From Numida meleagris (lineage: Eukaryota > Chordata > Aves > Galliformes > Numididae): a DNA stretch of 64,000 bases. Both the position numbers and the translations under genes were made by a program. The stretch covers positions 103,422,138 to 103,486,137 of the forward strand of contig NC_034410.1 of the NCBI RefSeq assembly GCF_002078875.1, written 5' to 3'. The notes beneath the pieces were generated by a model, which saw only the letters and a list, made by a program, of their open reading frames with translations, did no database searches and had not been told where the DNA came from. Shown in pieces: positions 30,813 through 43,400 of this stretch (position 1 is the stretch's first letter; each line of letters starts with the position of its first letter).

Positions 30813-33800
30813 TTGCATCGCAGTAAGATTGGTCCAGTTTCCCTTCTGAGTTTAGATATCAGGCTATGCCTTCTGATCCCTGGATCATACTTGCACAACT
30901 TGCCATTCATTTATCCTCCAGGCACCATTCTGTGACAGTACTGGATTGAATGAAAAATAATTTGGGCAGTCTTCATTGGAGACTCCATTAAGACTTCTTG
31001 ACTTTAGAAGTGCAGAAGAAATCAGCAACTTACTGGGTGAGCCTTACCTGCTGTCAGGGAGCAGATGGTGCAGGCAAAAGCATTGGCTTTTTCTTCCAAA
31101 AATACTGAGCTCAGAGTGGTTACTAAGCAGTAAGAAAAGAGGAGAAAAGTGAGGAAATCAGTAAGATTCACATGTGAAGTGGTGAGGTTGTGGCAACCTG
31201 TAGTTTACATCGTGCTCATTGCATGTGAGTATCTTCATTATCTGAGTCCATGTGTCAGCAGAAAAGGATGAGCAGGAGGACTTATGTGAACAAGGTGATT
31301 CCAAGGAGAGTCCTGCGTGCACGTTTGGAGTGTTATGGGAAGCACAGTGAAAATAATGGGAGATCTGGCATACTGCAGCTGATATTACTTACTGAGCATA
31401 GGTGGTGGCCAAATACTGAAGTCAGATAAAACAGCGCTAAGTGGAGCTGGGGATCAATTTAGCAAAGAAATGGGAAGATAATACTTTCAACCAAACCACT
31501 GGTCAGCAAGTAAAATTTCAGCAGTTACATCCTCCTTAAGCAAATGGAAGCAGTGTGGACCAGGGCAATCAGAAAAGATGCAGTTACAGCAATTAAGCCT
31601 GGAAATGGCTACTTGAGACTATTATTATTGTTGTGACTATTAGTATTATTGTTATTTGCCTGAACAGATAGAAATGATCAGGTACAGTGTATGTGGAGAA
31701 CAGAGTAGCAAAATATGGATTTGACAGCCAGGAGGCATAGCAGCAAAGCTTATTGCCTATGTACATTTTTAAATACCCCAGCAGTCCTTTTTCGGATTAC
31801 ATTAGTATTTTATTGTATACAAAATGAGCCTCATAGGTGCCATGTACTTGTTAGCTCACTATCATATCATATTTCCAGCTTCTCCCATCAGTATTTTACA
31901 CACAAAAGTTATATCTGTTGTAGAAACTGAAAGCCCTATTGCAAGCCTAGCCTTATTCATTTTAGCTATTAAGTTGACCCAGTTCAGTATAAGGTATGAG
32001 GCTTTTCATTATTTATTTGCAGAAGAGTAATTTTACAGGAGGAAAAAAATAGAAATTGTATTTCTGTTTGGAAAAAAAGCTCATCATCTAAGATGTACAA
32101 ATATGCTACACAACTAATGCACGTGGCAGAGTACAAGGCTTGTCAGCGGTGTAGAGGTGTTCTCTGCCACTGTTCCTGGATTTTGGCAGGTCTTTCCTGT
32201 ACAGAAGAGCAAGGGGCAGTATTTTTGGAGACTACAAGAGTGCTCATGGTCATCGAGAGCCTGGGAGGAGAGGCTCATCTAGGGGAGGGAACACAGGGAA
32301 GAGGAAGAAGAAAGTTTTCCTTGAGGGATGATTCTTTCAGCTAGCTGACAACTTGCTAGGTCAGCAGGCCTTGATTCAAATGATGCGGGAACAAACAAAA
32401 AAGCTGGAAAGTCTTTCTCTATGTCCCAGCTGCTAGTAAGGTGAGGATGTCCTGTGCCCTCAGGCAGGGCTGCTGAGTAGGATTGGCCAAAACCCAACAG
32501 TTTTCCTTTGTGAAAAATTTCAAGGTTGTTTTTGATGTCAGGATACACGAGACTGAGACTTTCTGATAGTTATCATGGAAAGGATAATGATGACTCTACT
32601 AGCCAGTGAAACAAGGCTTCCAGGTACATGTTCATATACAGCAGAGTGAGAATGCAGGTCTGACTCCATGTGTGAGTGTGCACTCTGCATGAGTGTACTG
32701 AGCAGTGCACTGGGCAGCTCTGAAAGAGGCACAATTTTCCTGTTCACATCTTTTAAGAGAGTTTTGTTAAGTGTCAGTGTTGTCCCACTTGGAATAAATA
32801 GGATTGCCAGCACCCTAAGGGCCCTGCCAGCCCTGCCCACCTGTCCCAGGCCTATTGTCGCCCTATGAGGGCCTAGAGCCCCATTTCAGAGCCCTTCCTG
32901 ACTGCCCTCATCAACAGTGCTTTGTCCCTCCCTTGGCAGAGGGTTTGCAAAGGGAGGAATTAGTGTCTCTGACAAATAATGTAGAGGAAAGGCAGAGCAG
33001 ATATAGAGGAAAGAAGGCTGTCTTCTTTTTGTGCTGCTTTTCACCCCAAATCTCTGTGACCTGAACCAGTTTCCCCCACCCCGAGATCCCATTATTTCAT
33101 TTTGAAAATCTGGTCAGCCTGCTCCTCGTTAAGTTAAATCAGGATTCCCTGTGCTGTGACTAATGTGTTATACAGGGAATTTAGTAATAAATTGGAAGGG
33201 ATTTTAAGCGTTAAGTTTAAATCCTTGTGTCCAATTGAATCTTACTTCCCTGACAAAATTACCCTAGATTATTTTTAAACAATCAAATTTGCTGCAACCA
33301 TGTTTCCCTGGGTGTGCTCAGCTCCACGCACCTCTCCCCACCTCTGAGAGCCTGCACTGCCTCCCCGTACTCGAGGAGAACGCTTCAAGGACAGAAGTTG
33401 TCAAGTGACAGGAACAAAGCACAGGGAAGCACTGCTCCTCCTCGCTCTCCCATCCTGTCCCTAATAAAGAAAACTCATAATGCCCATTTTAGGCAGTCTG
33501 CTCCTACAACTCGAGCCTCATTATTTCAGCAAAGCAGTGTAAACTGCCAGCTATATCTTTTATACCTCCAGTCATGCTTTGAGGAGCTCCTCACCTCTCT
33601 TCTGAACATCAGCCCCCCAACCCCCGCCTTTTATTCATGCTAGATCCTGATGGAGAGAAGGGTAGGGATAGGGATAGGGGATAGCTTTGCATGCAAGCCT
33701 GAGGAGAGCAGGCAGGACAGGGGAGGAGCACCTGTGTCATTTTCTCACTTTCTTATACGCTGATAATTAGCAAGGCTCTCATTAAGCTTATCATGGTTCC

Positions 33801-36517
33801 TTGGTTTAAATACAAACTATTCGTTACATCCTGCTGACTGTTACTCTGAATAATACCCTTCTCACATCTCGGCTAGCATTCTCCTAAAGCCTTTCAGCTG
33901 CAAAGCCCTGCGGGCAGCCATTTCCTGGTTCTCAGCTGAGCGCTCACAGAGGTTGGGTTCTGGGGCCATACAGAGTGCCTCTGTAGGGTTGCAGCACAAG
34001 CACTGAGCCCTGTCTCCTTTAGCACTGTCCCTACTGGCCTCCAGCCAACTTTAGCCCTTGCTGAACACAAGAAAAATCCGAGTGTTTTTTGGCATAAATA
34101 CAAACCACTTGGAGCACTTTGGCATATGGATGTGAAGTGTTTTACAAGCACCCTTAGAAGCCCAGCACAGATCTTAGTGCCATAGCCCTGAGAGAGCACC
34201 TAGGAGAGGCATGGGAGGCAGCTGATGGTCTAATTATTGATGTGGAGAGATGGGAGGCCAGAAATGGTGGGGAGAGGAGAGACTTGTGGATTGGACAACA
34301 TTTTAATGATGCAGTTTGACAAAACTGGAAATCAGGGAGGAACTAAACACAACTTTTTTTTTTTTTTTGGCCAACTTATAACAAAAATTAACAACAGTTG
34401 AAAGCAGAAAAGTTAATTTTTATCAAGTAGAACATTCAAAATTACTAGAAACCAAGTTTTCCAAATTTTGTTAGGATTATTGCACTACTCTTGTTTCACT
34501 GTTAATTCCATATCACACATACCTCCAACATCCCTTTAATTTGCATGGGGAGGATAAGAGATCTCTGCAGTGACTACATTGTACATCTGTCTGCACAGTC
34601 TCTGCATCATTGTATTCTTCAGCATGCTAATATTGATACTAGTTTTTTCTGCATGAATTTCCACATTTTTATTTTTCAGCTGGTGGCTTAGATGCAGACC
34701 ACAGTTTAATTCTGTTTCATCAGAAGTGATGACAAATGTTCTTTGGCAAAACTGAATGATGATATCAGAATACACTTTGTGTGCAGCACACTCGTAAGTA
34801 CATCAACAACCTATTTTTCTTAGACATTTAACTGATGAGAAGGAAGAAAAATTCCTGCGTTAGAAACGTCCAAAAAGAATGAGACATGCTGACTTAAATT
34901 CTTGTCTCAGTGTCACTATTATGATTCTGGAGGAAAAAAAATTGAAGTCATGTCATCCATTTGGCTTCCCCCATCTTTATCATTTTAAGGCTCACTGTTA
35001 GTAAGTTTCAATAGCTATGGGCAGGGACACATCTGTGAGGTTGCCTGAAGATGACTGGATTCTGAAAACAATAAAACAATGATAGAATGCTGCCAGTTAG
35101 CAGGTTTTATCTTGGCAAAGAACTTGTTCTCATCTGCCTTAATGAGCTTGAATGTAAAATAAGCAAAAGCTGTCAAGGTCTTGGAAGGCGTGGACTCTGG
35201 AGTGTCAGTAGTGCAGTCACACAGAGCTGGAGAGGATCAGGAAAAACTGAAGATCTCTTCTTAACTCTGGCTCCTCTGTTGCATTCAGACCATGCCACTC
35301 ATGTCCCACCACTAACTGACTTGGCATAGAACTGCAAGCCAAACTACAATAAATGATGAAACAGCTTAATATATGTTGCTTGTCACACCCTATAGCACAG
35401 GGCAGAGAGCACTGAGGGGTATTCTGCCTCTGCTAAGCCTCTGAAGAGTATATATGCAACAATATCTCTTTGTAGGATAGAACCCTTTCTTCCTGTGTGC
35501 TGCTCTTCTGTGAGTGTATAGTGATGAGTGAGCTAAATTGTGCTTCCTACTTATTCCTGATATCTCCTTTGTGGATAGAACAGACCAGCCTCCATGCAGG
35601 ACTCCACAGCTAGTTACTGCTTTCTTATGTCTAAGCCCACTAAGCAGATCTCCTCATCTCCCATAGCAAACTGTGTACCTCGAGCTAAAAAATGGTCCTG
35701 TGATGTCATGTTTTTTTTGGAGGAAGGTGTAGAAAGGGAGACAGACTCCCTAAGCAACAGATAGTCAGGAAGAAATGAACATTACATGTATTTTCATAGC
35801 ATGGCCATGCTTGAAAAGGCTTTCCAAAAGATATGGGTATCTCCTCTCTGAGTAAAAGGGATGCAGTGCTCTGCATCTAACAGACTACCAGCAAGTCTTC
35901 AGAAAAGGAGAAGGAAACACCTTGGATTTCTGAAACAGAACAACCTCCCATAGCTGGACAGAAATTTGCCTGAAGGAGCTCAGCATGGGGAGAAGCTGCA
36001 CCAAAGAGCCTCCCATTCCTTGCTTCTCAGATGTAGCTGCTGATCAGCACCAGTTTGCTCCAGGGCTGCTTCTCCCAGGACTGCCAACCCAGCTGCTCAC
36101 TCTCTTGCAGCCCCACAGAGCTGAGCTGTCTGCCTCTTTTTACCAGCTTTTGGCAGCCTGACATATTCTGACTGCAGCTGGTAACTGAGCACTCACACAA
36201 ACATTTCATCCACAAGATCTGAAGGATCACACTGGTCTTCCAGGGATGCTGAGAGCTCTCCAGGAGGGAAACATTTTCAGAGGGTTCAACTCAGTTTGGA
36301 AGAAGATGATCATGTATAGACTTAATTGTAATCACTGTTTAAAATTATACTGCTAGAAACTCTAGTGTGGTGGAAGATGAAAATGAAGGCAGTGACTGAG
36401 CAAGCTGTAGGCTGTTCTCTTCAGTTATTAACAACCTGTGCACGTGTGGGGAATACATTGTTATACAAACTTAGCAGCACTGAAGTGTAGCATACAGACT
36501 GCAGCTGGTACTGAAAA
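30813..36517. other. CDH2 intron, mostly unique sequence
   Basis: About 5.7 kb in which I recognise no exon and no clear dispersed repeat. It contains short simple-sequence tracts such as GGGATAGGGATAGGGG near 33,664 and a T15 run at 34,354-34,368. A GC-richer block at about 32,810-32,930 might be an old repeat. Confidence 0.45.
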
Positions 36518-37030
36518 AATCATAGGATCATAGCATCACAGAATTGTTTGAGTTGGAAGGGACCCTTAAAAGTCATCTAGTCCAACTCCTCTGCAATGAA
36601 CAGGGACATAACAGCTACATCAGGTCGCTCAGAGCTCCATCCAGCCTGACTTTGAGTGTCTCCAGGGACGGGGCATCCACTGCCTCTCTGTGCAACCTGT
36701 TCCAGTGCCTCACCACCCTTATTGTAAAAAACTTGTTCCTTGTATCCTATCTAAATCTCCCCTCTTTTAGTTTGAAACCATTTCCTATTGTCCTATCACA
36801 GCAGACCCTGCTAAAGAGTCTGTCCAGTTCCTTCTTACAGTCCGCCTTTAGATACTGAAAGGCTGCTCTTAGGTCACCTTGGAGCCTTCTCTTCTCCAGG
36901 CTGAACAGCCTCAGCTCTCTCAACCTGTCCTCAGAGGGAGATGTTCCATCCCTTCGATCATTTTTGTGGCCTTCCTCTGAATGCACTCCAACAGGTCCAT
37001 GTCTCTCCTGTACCAAGGACTCCACAAAAG
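36518..37030 (-). mobile_element. CR1 LINE, ORF2 C-terminal part and 3' end
   Basis: The reverse complement of CR1 starts with the tail (AATCATAGGATCATAGCATC) and covers the same wording as the copy at 578-850. It then extends further into the ORF2 C-terminus, where the minus-strand frame at 36,747-37,112 reads [24 protein letters not shown] wording. It is 5' truncated near 37,030. Confidence 0.92.
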
Positions 37031-38702
37031 TTCTTGATTGCTTCACCTTCAACAAGTAAGAGAGGAAACAATAAGATAAATAGGGACATCCCTCCACACT
37101 GTTAACAGCCAAATATCAAACATCAACTAAAGATTAAAAGCAATTGTTGTACATACTTAGACTTTGTGCTTTGATATAGACTAAGAAGAAGGTAATTTAA
37201 TCAATTTGTTATACTCTATGTGATATGAATGTCTCAGAAGTTTGTTGTTTTGAAGCTGTTCCTGAAAAAAGAGAAGAAGGAAAAAAGGCAAAGAGAATTT
37301 ATCTAGAAGTGATATACTAAAAGTGGTTATTAAAGAGGCCTAGAAATAGATAGTAGTAAGTGGACAGTAATGGAGTGATAAGACCAAAGGTTAAAACGAT
37401 AATGAAGTTTGGCCAGACAGGTATGCAAGAGCCCTTTCACGTGAGTATGTATCACTTCTGTTTCTTCCAAAAGGTTTTCTGTGTAGTCTTTGAATTTTTC
37501 ATGTGAGGATATCTGGACTGATATTAGCTTGTCCTTATCCTTTTTTTCTTATTCTATTTTTTTTTTTTTTCATGTCTATAAATTGTTGTTTCTTACTGAT
37601 ACTCTATTTTTTAATTTTTTTTAAATGACTGTTCAAGCCTTTTATGAAATCCATGTTAAAGTTAGATATTAAACTATAGAATCTGCCACACAAATGTAGG
37701 ATAATGACCTTAGTCTGATATTATAAAAACGTGGCCAGCTACTATTCACAGCCACAGCAAAAGAAAAACCGGTGCTGAAAATTGGCACATTGAGATATTC
37801 TCAGTGTTCAAGTCCAATTATCTCCTTGGTAACAAGTTCTTTCATTCATTACATGTTGTATTGTCAGAATTAACCATGTAATAGTGCTGTATCTGGGTCT
37901 GTTCTTCTCCTGCAAATATGGAACATGGAAGCATAAACAGGCAAGCTGCTAACCAATTTCTTATGCTTGCTGGAAAATTAATCACCAAATATCTCTGTGA
38001 ATCCAGATTTGGCAGATGACTGTAGTCTTCACTTTTCCCATATATCTTTCATTCTAGATACAAGTCACCAGCTGTTATTTATCGGCTCGTGAAAGGAAAA
38101 ACTCCACATGGCCATGTTTTAAAATCCACCTCTATGAACAGATTGTGATTTCACATACTGAATATGTTTTATACATGTCATGCTTTTAGAGATGTTGAGC
38201 GGACCTGAAGCACAGGTGAAATGCTGAGGTGATTTACACAACACCTCAGACTCTATTTACATGGCTACAGCTCCATGTGCTGAAGGTTGAACATCTTGAT
38301 GTGGTTGATTTTTGTGGGATTTTTCTGTACTGATGCTAGCTTAATTTGAATTAAGATAATGGTTGCCGGGGGCTGAGAGTGGAAGAGGCCATTCCTTCAA
38401 TAATTATCAGATCTCGTGTCAAGGAAACTGCTTTGTGTGAAAAAGAACAAGGCAGAACTAGGCTATTACAGACTTGTGCACTCTGCTATCTATTTTGGGC
38501 CAAGATCCAAAAGCATTTCTTGGTTTAAAACAGTGTCCAGAGATTTCAGCTGGGATAGGAGCCCATTTCTCTTTATTGAACAAGCATAGAAGAAATGTTC
38601 TGACACCAAAGACTTCACAGTCTTGCTGAAAAAACAGACAGAATGGGGATGGGATGGAAGGATGAAGGCAACTGGGATTGGAACAGAGTTTACATAGAGA
38701 TA
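37031..38702. other. CDH2 intron, unique sequence
   Basis: AT-rich. No exon or dispersed repeat recognised. The 142-codon minus-strand ORF at 38,458-38,886 straddles the edge of the mariner element and is not a gene. Confidence 0.5.
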
Positions 38703-39257
38703 CAAGGGTGCCTTTGAAAGTAATGTCTCCTATTTTATTATGTTGGCCTCCAATGTCAGGGGTGGATGTTGGTGGTATGGCAGTAAAGGCTGAATCTTCC
38801 TGACAACATTCCATTACATACTGTTGCTGTGTGACAGCCGGCAGCAGAGGATCAGTATGAGAAAATGGCGTCTGACATGGAAGCATGTATGAAGCAAAGG
38901 TGTGTCACTGAATTCCTCCATGTGAAAAAAATGGCATCTACTGACATTCACCAACTCTTGTTGAATGTTTATAGAGACCAAACAGTGGATGTGAGCACAG
39001 TGAGGCGGTGGGTGGTGTGTTTCAGCAGTGGCAACAGTGGCAGTGGGTCACCTCTGCTGGTGCAGTTGTTTAGAAGAGTGGCATGCAGGCTCTTGTTCAT
39101 CACGGGTGAAAATGCATAGCTAATGGTAGTTACTATTCTGGAAAACAGTGTTTTGTAGCTGAGAATTTGCTCTATCAAATAGTGTTATTGTGCTCTTTGT
39201 ATCTGTTGTCTTTTCCATGGAAATAAATAGCAGGCGTTACTTTCGGAGCAACCTATG
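38703..39257 (+). mobile_element. Mariner DNA transposon, internally deleted copy (Galluhop-like)
   Basis: This is a 555-bp element flanked by TA on both sides (38,701-38,702 and 39,258-39,259). It has matching inverted ends of the form CAnnGGTTGCTCCGAAAGTAATGCCTCCTATTT, diverged on the left side. The plus-strand frame 38,865-39,119 encodes the transposase start, reading MASDMEACMKQRC… through the DNA-binding helix-turn-helix wording (VDVSTVRRWVV). It then jumps to sequence from the transposase C-terminal region, so the catalytic core is missing. A fuller relative in opposite orientation is at 56,970-58,673. The family assignment to the chicken mariner is from memory of its sequence. Confidence 0.88.
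38865..39119 (+). pseudogene. Mariner transposase, N-terminal DNA-binding part only
   Basis: The frame is 84 codons, with an ATG that agrees with the expected mariner start. The first roughly 55 residues are the helix-turn-helix DNA-binding region. The rest is a short frame-altered C-terminal piece ending LFITGENA. The catalytic Asp-containing domain is absent, so it cannot transpose. It is an open DNA-binding remnant. Confidence 0.7.
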
Positions 39258-39834
39258 TACTTCAAGTAACCAAAATTCAGTGATTTTCAGACTCATTTTT
39301 TTGTTAAATGTGAAACTTACACAAGAAATTATCTATGTCGTCTCCAGTGCCCTAACTTAACTTAAAAGGAAAGTATAATAGGAATATTTGAGCGAAAACT
39401 GTCCAGGGAGTGCTAACTTCTGTTAAATAGTAAGTTGTACTTACTAGAAGTAGCAGGAGTTATTACTACCAGGAGACAGCAGTAAGAGAAATGGACTATG
39501 GCAAGCATATCAAACAGATAATAGAATAACAATTAAAAAACCCCAAACATAAGGAATCTCATTATGAGAACACATTGTTTCTGGATTTTAGTAAGAAATT
39601 CAGGAAAACATTATTTATAATTTTATAAGAACAAAATACTTTATAAAGATTTTATACTGTGACAGAGGCTAAAATGCTATCATAGAGTCTTTAAATGAAA
39701 TAACAAAGATCTGCTAGTCTCTAAAATAAAGTGGAAACAATAATATTCCAGCTAAAGTGCCATAGGAATTGTTATTTGGATGACCTCTTACATCTTAAGC
39801 TACTAATTTTTACACAATCACTCGTCTGCAACTG
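39258..39834. other. CDH2 intron, with mariner-flank homology at its start
   Basis: The first roughly 95 bp (39,260-39,355) are homologous to the outer flank of the other mariner copy (56,873-56,967, reverse complement). The rest is unique AT-rich sequence. Confidence 0.6.
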
Positions 39835-40160
39835 TCATCCACGTCATTTTCTTGGAGGAGCCCTCCCAGATTCCTCTGGGACAAATCTGAGGATTTCCCC
39901 CGCTGCTTCCTAAAGTGACAGTTCCCTGGCTCTTCTCTGTGACTCAGAGGTACATCCTTTCCCCCTCAAATCTAGTTTAAAGCTCTGGTGATAAGTGCAG
40001 CCAGCTTGCTGCCCAGTGTATTCATTCCCCTCTTGGTCAGCTGCATCCCATCTGACATCTACATGCCCTGTCTCTTGAAGGCACATCCAGGATTATAGTA
40101 CCTGGGCATGACATCATCCACACAGCCATTCATTCAACTGGTCTGTTCTCCTCCTTCTGC
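39835..40160 (-). mobile_element. CR1-type LINE, end of ORF1 (esterase domain) remnant
   Basis: On the minus strand, codons around 40,065-39,970 read SDGMQLTKRGMNTLGSKLAALITRALN in effect, followed by TAG. The conserved 'DG.hLT..G' block is the C-terminal part of the esterase-like ORF1 known in full-length CR1 elements. The lower-coordinate part would be sequence after the ORF1 stop. It is diverged, and the family call rests on this short motif. Confidence 0.55.
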
Positions 40161-40164
40161 CCAG

Positions 40165-40440
40165 GTCACAGTCTGAATCTCCCCTAGCACAACTTAAGAC
40201 CGTTCCCTCTCGTTGTATTGCTAGTTACATGGGAGAAGACACCAACTCCCACCTCACCGCAACATTCCTCCAGGTAGTTGTAGAGAGCAATGAGGTCTCC
40301 CCTGAGCCTCCTCTTCTCCAGATGAACAATCCTAGCTCCCTCAGCCGCTCCCATAAGACTTGTGCTCCAGACCCCTTGCAGCTTCATTGCCCTTCTCTGG
40401 ACAATGTTCAGAAACGGTCCCAGTAGAAAAGCTATTCTGG
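40165..40440 (-). mobile_element. CR1 LINE, ORF2 C-terminal remnant (diverged)
   Basis: The minus-strand frame 40,184-40,474 reads [20 protein letters not shown] and [10 protein letters not shown]. This is the CR1 reverse transcriptase C-terminal wording in a more diverged subfamily. It lacks the usual 3' tail. It lies on the ORF1 remnant's upstream side, which is the wrong order for a single intact element. Confidence 0.75.
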
Positions 40441-43400
40441 TGCACCATATGTATATGATGGCTGACAAATGCACACTCTGGGGTATGTTAATGGTTACTT
40501 AGGAACAGTGGCACTTTACTAAGCCAACGGCTACTGGCTTGTTGCCTGAACAGAGATCTTCCCAATTGCACTGTGCCATGATTATGGACAGTAGGTTCAT
40601 AAAAACATTATTTTTATGTTGGGCTCTTCAGATGGATTTGCAACAATCAGCTATCTGATCGTGGACCCTCTGCCATTTTGGGCATTTCTGTCTCATCTTC
40701 TGACAAACATGAAAAAACTTAACACTACCAATGCTACTTTTCTGCTAACCCTTTCCAAGTTTAACATCAATGAGATTTGCTACAGTTTTTTTTTCATAAA
40801 GACATGAAGAGAGAAGAGTTTCTTACGTAGACATACTGGGAAACGATTTTCTCTTATCACAGAGTAAAAAGCTGCAGCCTAAGGAATAGATCTGGAAAGG
40901 TCTGGGAAATGTCTTTTGCAACTGGACGTTGAAGTGATTTATCACAAGAAAAAAGTAGTTCTCAGATGTCTTTTTTTTTTCTCATACAATCTGATTGCCG
41001 AAGTTCTCTGTTTCGGTATTATGCATGCAGTCACATGGAGAAGCAGCATGAAATCAGAATTTATGAAAGTGACGGGAGTGATTATTCAGATACCCCACCC
41101 CACATAATATTAAGTATTCAAAGGATGCCAGCAGATGACCACATTCTACCCACCAGAGTCTCAGTTAGATAAGAAACTGCTGATTGTGAAAAGAGGGATG
41201 TTTTCATTCCCCAAGGCAATGATAATGCCACTTAAAATACCACTATATTTCTGAGCTTTGAGCTAGCTGCTGTCCTCTGTAACTTCAGATGTATTTTAGG
41301 ATTACTAGTGTTGAATTTGGAAAGATCTTGAGGGTTTTAATACAAATATTAATGTCAAAAGAGAATTACAGATATGCATATTACAGGGTGCTTTCACAAG
41401 ATTCTTATACTGGAAGCTAAACAGAAACTAAAGTACTTCCAAAAGGAATTTCAACAGGGAATAGGGATTTTCCAACTATATCACAAGCCTGTGAAATCTG
41501 TTTGATGTGTGTTTTTGAGGAGGACAGAGAGGCCTACATCTAAGTTTTGAAATAATTTAGAGACCCAAGTAGGGCACCATTGACTTTCCACATTTACTTT
41601 CTTAACTGGTATTGGATCTCAGTGACTTTCAACTATGGGTGATGCCTGTCTCCCACCATTAAACTGTGGCAAAATTCCATTTCATAAAAATACTGCATAT
41701 CCACAGTGGGATTTACTACTAGCGCCGTAAAATTGAGGCAGGTGGAAAATTATATCAGCTGAATACAGTATTTACATGTATCTTTGTCATTGGCCTAGCT
41801 AAACACTTATGGTTCCTATTAAATTAAAGATATCAAGGTTGACAGAATCACTCCTCATGGGACTGAGATTAGGCTCTGAGGTTGACAGGAATGAGACTGT
41901 ATCCCTTTATTAGTGGTTCTGTCCCCTTGAAGTGGTACTTATGTATGTTGCTGCCTTTAGTTTCACCAGCAACAGAATAGCAGTACAGGTCTTAGCAACT
42001 GAGAATGTTTTAAACACAACAGTGCTTGGTCAAAGCAGATATAGACTTTATAAACTCACCATTATTAGTCACTTATTTTTTGCCTGTGCGGGTTGTTCTT
42101 CCTGCTTGTGTCACAGGTCCTCGTGCTGAATGGCATATGTATTATTCATGTTTCTGTGTTAATTTATTTAGGAATGTAGAAAGCTTATTTGAGTGACCTT
42201 AGTTCCAAAGTAACCATAGCTTGTATCATCTTTGGCATGTTAGAAGTATCATAAAAGACAGATTGCCCAGGGGTACCTGTAGAGAAATGGATGTGAGGGG
42301 ATAAGAAAACAAACTTATCAGAAATCTGGCTTTATGAGTCCTGCTGCTCATAGAATAACTTAATAATAACAATAATTATTATTAAAGGTAATCTCCTAAG
42401 GGCTAGAAATCCAATGCACTTTAAGTCATAGCCTTTGGTATGACAAATATGGTTAAAAGAAGGAAAGAAAGAAATATGGTGAGAGAGATTACATCCCCTG
42501 AAGCTGGGGATATTTCTTACAGCATTTCTTCCTCCCCACTCATTATCTGTATGGCTCATTGTCCCAGTGCTGTGTCTCCCAGAGAGAGTTAAAAGTGATA
42601 AACAAATAGATCTCAATTTAGCAGCAGATCCTTCTGGGAGAATATTTGTAAAGCTGGAATTTTTCTGTCTTCCTAATTTCCTGGTTATTTTGTCCGAATG
42701 TTTTATCCAAATGTTTTTCAGATATGAAAGTCTTTTCATATCAGCTTGACAGGAAGCAGTACATACCACGGTACTGTAGAGCACCTAGAGTATAAAATGA
42801 GAGATGAACAACCTGGCTTAGCAGGGGATACAGGAAGAATTGGTTCAGCCCTCAAGCCAAAAATCAAGCCAACCCCAAACTAATGTCTGTCTGGCTGAAT
42901 GTTGTCTTTGAATCTTATTTGTTCCAGAGTTCCCTGGAGAAAGAAGATAGCAGTGAATTTTGAGCTGCCTCTTATATAGGGAGACCCATAACTCATGAGA
43001 TTTGAAAAGAGCATCTGGTAAAAGCCCAGCAAGGGGTTGAAAAGGATGCATAAAAGACAGAAATAGGGCCCAAGTTCCTCAGAAGTTGTTTATCCTGTCT
43101 GCTAAAATGTCTCTTTGGCTGTTTCTCTGAGTCATGCCATGATAATAACAACACTGTGCTATTACAAGAGTGGCTGGTGAGAGGAGAGAAAAAGTAAGGT
43201 AGTTCCTTTTCCTCTAAGGCACCCTTAGTGAGTAATACATACGAGTCTTCACATTCAATTCCCTCTATCTTCAATAAAAGCATTGTTTATTTGCCACAGG
43301 GTAGAAAAACAAAGGTAAACCAAAGAAGAAATAATCAGAAAATAAAAGTTAAGCAGACAGTAAGCACAATAGATCAGATTACTTCAGGGATATGTTTGAC

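Noticed and set aside
38458..38886. 142-codon minus-strand ORF
   Set aside because: It crosses the mariner boundary and is antisense to the transposase start, so it cannot be an old gene.
42332..42784. 150-codon minus-strand ORF
   Set aside because: A length like this is expected a few times by chance in 64 kb over six frames. It has Ile runs from an ATT/AAT repeat, no recognisable domain and no splice or promoter context.
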